This document shows, piece by piece, positions 1 through 4,798 of a stretch of 5,772 nt of DNA (positions within the stretch are counted from its first letter, which is position 1; every line of letters begins with the position of its first letter). A model generated the notes under the pieces. That model was not told where the DNA came from. It did not search any database and saw only the letters and a program-made list of their open reading frames with translations. The stretch is from NCBI GenBank assembly GCA_029256645.1, contig JAQSXM010000247.1:1-5772 (forward strand). The letters run 5' to 3'. The stretch is from Sporomusa sp. (GTDB taxonomy: Bacteria; Bacillota_C; Negativicutes; Sporomusales; Sporomusaceae). The translations under genes and the position numbers were made by a program.

Positions 1-1
1 G

Positions 2-340
2 GTTCTGGAGGCCGAGGTGCTTTGCGGAATGGAATGGCTTGACCGGGATGCAAAAAGCGCTTGCGGCTCAGACCTAATGAGTGATGTCTTGGCCTTTACA
101 AAGGAACGTACTATCTTACTGACCGGGCTGACCAACATTCAGGTTATTCGTACCGCTGAAATGAGTGATTTGGCTGCAATAATATTTGTCCGCGGCAAAC
201 GTCCGGGGCCGGAGGTAATTGTGATGGCCAGGGAAATGGGGATACCACTGCTGCTGACTGCACGGCAAATGTATGAAGCCTGTGGCATGCTGTACAAAGA
301 TGGACTGGCAGGATCATCGCCAAAGGAGGATGCCCTTTGA
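2..340 (+). CDS. DRTGG-domain protein, 5'-truncated by the window edge
   Basis: This is a small single-domain protein of the DRTGG family, the domain also found in the N-terminal half of long phosphate acetyltransferases and next to CBS domains. DRTGG domains are presumed ligand-binding or regulatory; no reaction is known. The frame is open to the left edge, with 112 residues visible. A GTG at 17 could serve as a start, but the codons before it (V-L-E-A-E) fit the family's N-terminal helix, so the true start is probably just outside the window. Visible family features are ACGSDLMSDVL (glycine/aspartate turn), LLTGLTNIQVIRTAE, the hydrophobic strand AAIIFVRGKRP, and a C-terminal IPLLLTARQMYEACG segment. 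The stop overlaps the TTG start of the next gene (TTGA, 337-340), suggesting translational coupling. A distant paralogue lies at 2186-2527. The family call is from motif recognition; the role in hydrogenase control is inferred from context. Confidence 0.8.
   Translation, partial: VLEAEVLCGMEWLDRDAKSACGSDLMSDVLAFTKERTILLTGLTNIQVIRTAEMSDLAAIIFVRGKRPGPEVIVMAREMGIPLLLTARQMYEACGMLYKDGLAGSSPKEDAL
322..330 (+). promoter_or_regulatory. Ribosome binding site supporting a TTG start
   Basis: AAAGGAGGA lies inside the end of the upstream DRTGG gene, 6 nt before the TTG at 337. It is close to a perfect Shine-Dalgarno match. This is the main reason to accept the uncommon TTG start for the anti-sigma-like ATPase rather than an internal ATG. 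Confidence 0.8.
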
Positions 341-765
341 CGCACGAACAAGGCATTACGCTGGAATTTGCATTGATAGGGGCTGATTTTAACAGTGCTG
401 GAGAGGCTTCAAGCAAAATTAAGCGTACTCTGCAGCAGCTTGGTATTCGTCCTGATATTATCAGGCGAATTGCTATTAGTGCGTACGAAGCTGAAATGAA
501 TGTTATTATTCATGCATATCGAGGCACGATTAGGGCTGATATTCATGCTGATCGCACCGAGGTGATTGTGAGCGACGAAGGCCCGGGGATTCCGGATCTT
601 GAACTAGCAATGCAAGAAGGTTTTTCAACGGCACCTGACTATATTAGAGAGATGGGGTTTGGTGCAGGAATGGGTCTGCCCAATATGGCCCGCAGTACAG
701 ATAAATTTGACATCAAAACTGAGATCGGAATAGGAACCCAACTGAGTATGATTACCTTTCACTAA
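337..765 (+). CDS. Anti-sigma-factor-like GHKL ATPase/serine kinase (SpoIIAB/RsbW type)
   Basis: A 142-residue, single-domain, cytosolic HATPase_c protein resembling SpoIIAB/RsbW, small kinases that phosphorylate anti-anti-sigma partners on serine and can sequester sigma factors. The N box is around residues 48-61 (SAYEAEMNVIIHAY, with E51 and N55 placed for Mg/ATP). The G1 box is DEGPGIPD at 80-87 and the G2 box GFGAGMGLPNM at 107-117; a GIGT motif sits at 131-134. All nucleotide-binding elements look intact, so ATP binding is likely. The length is normal for this class. It starts at TTG, overlapping the previous stop, with a strong ribosome site. No STAS-domain antagonist or sigma factor is visible in the window, so the partner is unknown. 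Its place directly before the sensory-type hydrogenase suggests a role in H2/redox signalling. ATPase fold: confident; kinase or anti-sigma activity: inferred. Confidence 0.85.
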   Translation: MTHEQGITLEFALIGADFNSAGEASSKIKRTLQQLGIRPDIIRRIAISAYEAEMNVIIHAYRGTIRADIHADRTEVIVSDEGPGIPDLELAMQEGFSTAPDYIREMGFGAGMGLPNMARSTDKFDIKTEIGIGTQLSMITFH

Positions 766-806
766 TCCTAAGTCTGGATTGTGAGATTTAATACTATGTA
801 TAGTTT

Positions 807-813
807 GGTGGTG
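807..813 (+). promoter_or_regulatory. Ribosome binding site deciding the HydS start at 820
   Basis: GGTGGTG lies 6 nt upstream of the GTG at 820 and matches GGAGGTG at six of seven bases. The in-frame alternatives, GTG at 781 and ATG at 796, have no comparable purine-rich site before them, and the extra 13 residues do not look like family sequence. This favours 820. Confidence 0.6.
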
Positions 814-819
814 AAAGTA

Positions 820-2145
820 GTGGCAGAACGATATCATTCTGTTCGCTTAGTGGATGAAAAGTGTCAGGGATGCGTAATTTGCACTAAACGCTGCCCTACT
901 GAAGCTATCCGCATCAGGGGTGGTAAGGCTCAAATAACATCTTCGCGGTGTATTGACTGTGGCGAATGTATTCGCCATTGTCCAGGGCACGCCAAGACGG
1001 CAGTAACCGATGAAATTACTGACCTGAAGAAATACAAATATAATATTGCGCTCCCCGCACCCAGTCTCTATGGTCAGTTTAACATTGATATTCCTGTCAG
1101 GGCTATTCTATCAGGTTTGTTAAAGCTGGGTTTTAACGAGGTATTTGAGGTTGCTCACGGGGCTGAGATTGTATCACTTGCTATCAGAGACTATTTAAAA
1201 CGCACCGATATCGTCCGGCCCGCTATCTCCTCAGCCTGTCCGGCAGTTGTCCGGCTCATTCAGGTAAGGTTTCCTGAACTTATTGACCATCTGGCGCCGT
1301 TTGATGCCCCGGTTGAGGTTGCCGCACGGCTGGCACGGGCTGAGGCGGAGGCATTGCCTGGCCTTATGCCGGAGGATATTGGGGTATGGTTTATCACGCC
1401 GTGTCCGGCGAAGATGACGGCAGTATATCAGCCGCTGGGAGCAGAAAAATCTGATATTACCGGCGCCATTGCAATTAGTAAAATTTATCCTGATTTATTA
1501 AAAGTAGTAACCGCCGAAATTCAAGATGCCAGACGGCAAGCATCCTGGGTTGGTGTCGGATGGGCAATTCCAGGTGGTGAGACTACCGCTGTTGGCGCAA
1601 ATAATGTCTTGGTGGTACATGATATCCATCATGTCGCGAATATATTGGAACAAGTTGCTTTAGGGAAGCTCAAAGGCGTTGACTATATCGAAGTGCTGGC
1701 TTGTGCCGGCGGTTGTATCGGCGGTGCTTTAACTGTTGAAAACCGGCATGTTGCAGAGCACCGGATGAAACAACGGATAGCAAAGAAAAAAGTTGAGGAT
1801 CCCAGGTTTGGCAGATTACCGCGTACCGACTACTCTGAGTTTGAGCTAGGGGTAGCAGGCCGCCGCGCAATAGAGCCTAAACCAGTTTTACGCCTTGATG
1901 CTGATATTACCAAGGCTATGACCAAAATAGAGTTTATGGACAGAACCCTAAAAAGTCTGCCAGGGTTAGATTGTGGCTCATGCGGTTCGCCGAATTGCAA
2001 AGCTTTGGCTGAAGACATTGCTCAGGGGCTAGCCAGTATGACTGACTGCGTATTTATCTTGCGTAAAAAGGTACGGGATTTGGCTTATGAAATGGTTGAT
2101 CTGGCTGATAAGTTACCACCGCCGCTTGATAAAAACCAAGAGTAA
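820..2145 (+). CDS. hydS: Putative sensory [FeFe]-hydrogenase, group D (HydS-type)
   Basis: From the GTG at 820 the protein has 441 residues; the frame extends back to a GTG at 781. Domain order: two bacterial ferredoxin [4Fe-4S] motifs (C15-C18-C21-C25 and C44-C47-C50-C54), an [FeFe]-hydrogenase large-subunit-like H domain (about 75-345), and a C-terminal FeS motif C385-x2-C-x4-C393-x16-C410 like that of RnfB and corrinoid Fe-S proteins. All four cysteines expected to hold the [4Fe-4S] part of the H-cluster are present: C140 (SSACP), C195 (TPCPAK), C295 and C299 (ACAGGC). The proton-relay cysteine before C140 is A139, the lysine of loop 2 (K198) is kept, and the usual GGGQP is GGALT. This pattern matches group D enzymes such as that of Thermoanaerobacter mathranii, which are slow and thought to sense H2. 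Unlike group C HydS it has no PAS domain, so output probably goes through partner proteins encoded nearby. Cytosolic; no signal peptide or membrane segment. Family: confident; sensing: inferred. Confidence 0.85.
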   Translation: MAERYHSVRLVDEKCQGCVICTKRCPTEAIRIRGGKAQITSSRCIDCGECIRHCPGHAKTAVTDEITDLKKYKYNIALPAPSLYGQFNIDIPVRAILSGLLKLGFNEVFEVAHGAEIVSLAIRDYLKRTDIVRPAISSACPAVVRLIQVRFPELIDHLAPFDAPVEVAARLARAEAEALPGLMPEDIGVWFITPCPAKMTAVYQPLGAEKSDITGAIAISKIYPDLLKVVTAEIQDARRQASWVGVGWAIPGGETTAVGANNVLVVHDIHHVANILEQVALGKLKGVDYIEVLACAGGCIGGALTVENRHVAEHRMKQRIAKKKVEDPRFGRLPRTDYSEFELGVAGRRAIEPKPVLRLDADITKAMTKIEFMDRTLKSLPGLDCGSCGSPNCKALAEDIAQGLASMTDCVFILRKKVRDLAYEMVDLADKLPPPLDKNQE

Positions 2146-2171
2146 TGAAGCAAAAAGATAAATTCGATGTT

Positions 2172-2177
2172 AGGAGG
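2172..2177 (+). promoter_or_regulatory. Ribosome binding site of the second DRTGG gene
   Basis: A perfect AGGAGG sits 8 nt before the ATG at 2186, inside a 40-nt intergenic gap. It fixes the start of the second DRTGG gene. The gap shows no terminator hairpin. Confidence 0.8.
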
Positions 2178-2185
2178 ATTTAGTT

Positions 2186-2527
2186 ATGACTGTTGAAGAA
2201 TTAATTACAGCATTACCCCTGGCAGTCGTGTCAGGCCAGTCCAAACTTGGTAATGAAATTAGCGGCGGTTATGTGTCAGATCTACTGAGCAATGTTATGG
2301 GGCAGGCCCGTGCCGGTAACATCTGGGTTACAATGCAGGGACATCAAAATATTGTAGCTGTCGCATCACTGGCCGGCCTTACTGCGGTTATAATTGCCGG
2401 AGGTGTTGTCCCTGAAAAAGATGCTTTACGCAAGGCCGAAACAGAAGAAATTATCATCCTTACCACGTCGCTTTCGTCTTTTGAGGTAGCTGGAAGGTTA
2501 TATCAACTGGGTATTACCGGGGAATGA
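2186..2527 (+). CDS. DRTGG-domain protein (second copy)
   Basis: A complete 113-residue, single-domain DRTGG-family protein. Conserved-looking features are the glycine turn GGYVSDLLSNVM at 27-38, the strand/loop GNIWVTMQGHQNIVAVASL at 44-62, the hydrophobic strand TAVIIAGG at 66-73 with a following proline, and a C-terminal segment EIIILTTSLSSFEVAGRLYQLG. It aligns end to end with the protein at 2-340, for example GGYVSDLLSNVM with ACGSDLMSDVLA, but identity is low, so the two are old paralogues or are specialised for different partners. DRTGG domains are thought to bind a small ligand or mediate regulation; no catalytic residues can be named. The ATG has a perfect ribosome site. Its stop overlaps the next start (ATGA, 2524-2527), pointing to coupled translation with the PHP gene. 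Function is inferred from context only. Confidence 0.8.
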   Translation: MTVEELITALPLAVVSGQSKLGNEISGGYVSDLLSNVMGQARAGNIWVTMQGHQNIVAVASLAGLTAVIIAGGVVPEKDALRKAETEEIIILTTSLSSFEVAGRLYQLGITGE

Positions 2528-3267
2528 TGCGTCAGTTTGTGGCTGATCTTCATGTACATACTCTATTATCACCCTGTGCGGCTGTCGAAATGACTCCTCG
2601 CAATATAGTGTGGCATGCGGTAGAACATAAGATTGACATAATTGCTATTACTGACCATAATGCCTGCGATAATATTCCTGCTGCATTGGAAGCAGCTAAA
2701 GGTACTGATGTTACTATATTGCTTGGAATGGAAGTTGAAAGTAAAGAAGAAGTTCACTTAATTACCTTATTTGATAAGATGCGTCAGTTGAAAGAGTGGG
2801 AACATTTTGTTCAGAGTCATATGTCTGGTCGGCTCAATGATGTGGCGCGGTTTGGTGCGCAGTTTATTGTAGATGCTGAGGATAATCTTATTGCAGAAAA
2901 ACCTGAACTCTTACTAAGTTCCCTTACTGCAGGTATTGCAGAAATTTCTGAACAGGTAAAACGCCTGGGTGGAATATGTATTGCCAGTCACATCGACAGG
3001 CCTATATACAGTATTATCTCGCAACTGGGTTTTATCCCGCCTGATGTTGAGTTGGCAGCTGTCGAAGTATCAAGGCACATGAGTGTGGTAAATGCACCTA
3101 TGCGTATTCCTGCTATTGGCGACCTGCCTGTAATAACTGCCTCGGATGCTCATGTAATGGAGGACTTTATAAATGGTCCTAAAACTACCTTTTACTTTGA
3201 GCAGCCAACACTAGGAGAAATCCGGCAGGCATTATTATCTCAAAATTTGCGAAAGGTGGTGGTTTAA
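2524..3267 (+). CDS. PHP-domain metal-dependent phosphoesterase
   Basis: A 247-residue cytosolic protein of the PHP superfamily (polymerase and histidinol phosphatase), which hydrolyses phosphoester bonds using two or three metal ions. The metal-ligand motifs are all visible: DLHVHT (D8, H10, H12), TDHN (D44, H45), GMEV (E70), H78, SHID (H156) and SDAH (D208, H210). It therefore looks catalytically intact. A helical insert of about 75 residues lies between H78 and H156. This length and motif set match stand-alone PHP proteins related to the TrpH/YciV type, which act on small phosphorylated molecules or nucleotides, but the substrate here is unknown. Its ATG overlaps the upstream DRTGG stop; a second ATG at 2527 gives a protein one residue shorter. 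Sitting in one operon with a SpoIIAB-like kinase, it is a candidate opposing phosphatase, though that is speculation. Confidence 0.88.
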   Translation: MMRQFVADLHVHTLLSPCAAVEMTPRNIVWHAVEHKIDIIAITDHNACDNIPAALEAAKGTDVTILLGMEVESKEEVHLITLFDKMRQLKEWEHFVQSHMSGRLNDVARFGAQFIVDAEDNLIAEKPELLLSSLTAGIAEISEQVKRLGGICIASHIDRPIYSIISQLGFIPPDVELAAVEVSRHMSVVNAPMRIPAIGDLPVITASDAHVMEDFINGPKTTFYFEQPTLGEIRQALLSQNLRKVVV

Positions 3268-3325
3268 GCCACTGTTAATTTGCTTTATAAGTAGTATCAG
3301 GATTTTTTCATAAGGAGGATGTAAC
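3268..3325 (+). promoter_or_regulatory. Longest intergenic gap, with the ribosome site of hydC
   Basis: This 58-nt gap separates the regulatory-looking genes from the hydrogenase subunit genes. It contains an excellent ribosome site, AAGGAGG at 3312-3318, 7 nt before the ATG at 3326. A TATAAG at 3286-3291 resembles a -10 box, but the position 17 nt upstream holds only TTTAAG, a poor -35. An internal promoter is therefore possible but unproven. No terminator-type hairpin was seen, so read-through from the PHP gene is expected. Confidence 0.5.
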
Positions 3326-3835
3326 ATGAACAGTGACAAGGAAAATAAATGCTGCTGCTGTGGCGGCGGTGAAGCAGGCAAACTAGCCCTTGACCAACTG
3401 GATGCAATACTTGCAAAATATCAGGGGGTTAAAGGGGCTCTTATTCCGGTTCTCCAGGAAGCACAACATGCTTACGGCTATCTGCCCAAAGAAATTATTC
3501 AGTGTATCGCCGAGAAGATGGCGATTCCGGTTAGTCAGATTTATGGTGTAGTAACTTTTTATTCCCAATTTCACCTCAATCCCAGAGGTAAGAATATTGT
3601 CCGCGTCTGCCAGGGCACTGCTTGTCACGTACGTGGCGCCAAAGCAATTCTCACTATGCTGGAAGACAATCTAAAAGTAAAAGCTGGCGGCACTACTCCT
3701 GATCTTAAGTTCACATTAGAAACAGTGGCTTGTATAGGGGCTTGCGGGTTAGCCCCAGTACTAATGGTCAATGATGATACCCATGGCCGGTTAACTCCTG
3801 AAATTATACCTGAAATTCTGGCTAAGTACGCCTAA
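3326..3835 (+). CDS. hydC: NADH-dependent [FeFe]-hydrogenase [2Fe-2S] subunit HydC (NuoE-like)
   Basis: A 169-residue thioredoxin-fold [2Fe-2S] protein of the NuoE/24-kDa family, the small subunit of the soluble electron-bifurcating hydrogenase HydABC, which couples H2 oxidation or formation to NAD(H) and ferredoxin. The helical N-terminal part (about 22-90) carries the family signature LIPVLQEAQHAYGYLP at 39-54 and IYGVVTFYSQF at 72-82. The cluster ligands are C95 and C100 (C-x4-C) and C136 and C140 (C-x3-C). The length is near the family norm. The start is supported by AAGGAGG at 3312-3318. Oddly, residues 9-12 are four consecutive cysteines followed by three glycines; these lie outside the conserved fold. 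The following genes, including NuoF-like hydB, confirm the hydrogenase assignment over complex I, because no nuoD- or nuoC-like genes are nearby and the order matches hyd operons. Confidence 0.9.
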   Translation: MNSDKENKCCCCGGGEAGKLALDQLDAILAKYQGVKGALIPVLQEAQHAYGYLPKEIIQCIAEKMAIPVSQIYGVVTFYSQFHLNPRGKNIVRVCQGTACHVRGAKAILTMLEDNLKVKAGGTTPDLKFTLETVACIGACGLAPVLMVNDDTHGRLTPEIIPEILAKYA

Positions 3836-3846
3836 GAGGAACTGAT

Positions 3847-4401
3847 ATGCGCGAACTATCACTTCATATCCTGGATTTGGTGCAGAACTCGCTGGAAGCC
3901 GGGGCAATGATTGTAAAGCTTGAGATTGTAGAAGATTTAGCTGCAGATGTTATGCTTATCCGAGTTGCTGATAACGGACGGGGTATGGATGAGAAGCTTC
4001 GCCAATTGGTAATTGACCCCTTTGTTACTACCCGGATTACTCGGCGCATCGGGCTAGGCTTGCCATTAATGGACATGTCTAGCAAACGCTGTGATGGATA
4101 TTTAAAAATTGATTCTACACCAGGTCAAGGAACGATAATTCAGGCTAAGTATCGTCATAGTCATTTGGACCGGCCGCCATTAGGCAACATGGTAGAAACA
4201 ATTAAGACAATACTTGTTGCTAACCCAACATTGGATTTTTTATATCATCATACTGTCAATGACAGAACTTTTACTGTTTCTTCCCGGGAGATAGCTGACA
4301 TTTTGGATGGTGCTTCGCTAACTCAACCAGAGATTCTGATCTGGTTACATGAATACTTGTCAGATAATATAGCTAATTTGTACGGAGGTGTCGAAGAGTG
4401 A
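3847..4401 (+). CDS. GHKL (HATPase_c) protein of hyd operons
   Basis: A 184-residue protein with a histidine-kinase-like ATP-binding domain. The N box is HILDLVQNSLEAGA at 7-20 (N14 for Mg), the G1 box ADNGRGM at 41-47, then DPFVTTR at 57-63 and the G2 box RRIGLGLPLM at 66-75, with GQGT completing the domain near residue 96. The last roughly 80 residues are not a recognised kinase domain, and no sensor, membrane segment, dimerisation H-box or receiver is present. It is therefore not a conventional sensor kinase and may be an ATP-dependent regulator or assembly factor. The order NuoE-like/ATPase/small ferredoxin/NuoF-like matches the cluster of Acetobacterium woodii, where the equivalent gene has been called hydE; that name clashes with the radical-SAM maturase HydE, so no symbol is given. 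A ribosome site, AGAGGA at 3835-3840, precedes the ATG by 6 nt. The stop overlaps the next start. Confidence 0.82.
   Translation: MRELSLHILDLVQNSLEAGAMIVKLEIVEDLAADVMLIRVADNGRGMDEKLRQLVIDPFVTTRITRRIGLGLPLMDMSSKRCDGYLKIDSTPGQGTIIQAKYRHSHLDRPPLGNMVETIKTILVANPTLDFLYHHTVNDRTFTVSSREIADILDGASLTQPEILIWLHEYLSDNIANLYGGVEE
4384..4390 (+). promoter_or_regulatory. Ribosome binding site for the GTG start of hydD
   Basis: GGAGGTG lies within the end of the upstream ATPase gene, 7 nt before the GTG at 4398. It supports that GTG, which overlaps the upstream stop as GTGA (4398-4401). Confidence 0.8.
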
Positions 4402-4763
4402 AAACAATAGAGGATTTAAAACGCCTACGGGAACAGCTTAAGACCAAAAACACTGTGCGCCATGAAGGTGGAACACAAATCATCGTAGGGATGGGAACTT
4501 GTGGTATTGCTGCCGGGGCCCGTCAAGTTATGACCGCTATTTTAGATGAGATTGCCAAGCAGAATCTTCAGACTGTCAAGATAAGCCAGACTGGTTGTAT
4601 CGGCATGTGTGAAAAAGAAGTTCTTGTGGATGTTGTTCGTCCTAATGAGCCGCGGATAACTTATGGTAGGGTTACGCCGGCAGACATCCCCAAAATTATC
4701 ACCGAGCATGTTGTTAACGGCCGGATTGTAGCAGAGCTTGCTATCGGCAAATTCACCGAATAA
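4398..4763 (+). CDS. hydD: Small [2Fe-2S] thioredoxin-fold ferredoxin, HydD-like
   Basis: A 121-residue protein of the thioredoxin-like (2Fe-2S) ferredoxin family found beside hydB in bifurcating hydrogenase operons; the related Acetobacterium woodii HydD was purified with the hydrogenase. A basic N-terminal helix (2-20) precedes the domain. The first cluster loop is GMGTCGIAAGAR at 31-42 with C35; the second is TGCIGMCEKE with C67 and C71. These are the only three cysteines in the protein, one fewer than the usual four ligands, so a [2Fe-2S] cluster would need another ligand or may be absent. The C-terminal part (VTPADIPKIITEHVVNGRIV) closely parallels the N-terminal domain of the next gene product, HydB. 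It is probably an accessory or electron-transfer subunit of the complex. The GTG start is supported by GGAGGTG at 4384-4390. Symbol by gene order and family, not by experiment. Confidence 0.78.
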   Translation: MKTIEDLKRLREQLKTKNTVRHEGGTQIIVGMGTCGIAAGARQVMTAILDEIAKQNLQTVKISQTGCIGMCEKEVLVDVVRPNEPRITYGRVTPADIPKIITEHVVNGRIVAELAIGKFTE

Positions 4764-4785
4764 ATATATAACTTGGTAGATTAAC

Positions 4786-4793
4786 GGGAGGGG
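4786..4793 (+). promoter_or_regulatory. Ribosome binding site of hydB
   Basis: GGGAGGGG lies 5 nt before the ATG at 4799 in a 35-nt gap after hydD. It supports 4799 as the start, which places the first cluster cysteine at residue 11 as expected for the family. Confidence 0.75.
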
Positions 4794-4798
4794 ATAGT

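Noticed and set aside
139..416. Minus-strand open frames opposite the first two genes
   Set aside because: Both coding genes on the plus strand have strong family motifs and a good ribosome site; the antisense translations resemble no family.
764..780. Small inverted repeat AATCC/GGATT with a 7-nt loop after the SpoIIAB-like gene
   Set aside because: The stem is only 5 bp, overlaps the stop codon and has no following T-run, so it is not a credible terminator; the downstream gene fits the same operon.
820..2145. Calling the hydrogenase-like gene the catalytic subunit HydA
   Set aside because: It is short, lacks the N-terminal [2Fe-2S]/His-ligated cluster domains of HydA, carries alanine in place of the proton-relay cysteine and has a C-terminal FeS domain; hydA is expected after hydB, beyond the window.
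3263..3291. Possible sigma-A promoter (TTTAAG, 17-nt spacer, TATAAG) before hydC
   Set aside because: The -10-like box is fair but the -35 matches poorly. In A/T-rich intergenic DNA this occurs by chance. It is noted in the gap feature but not called as a promoter.
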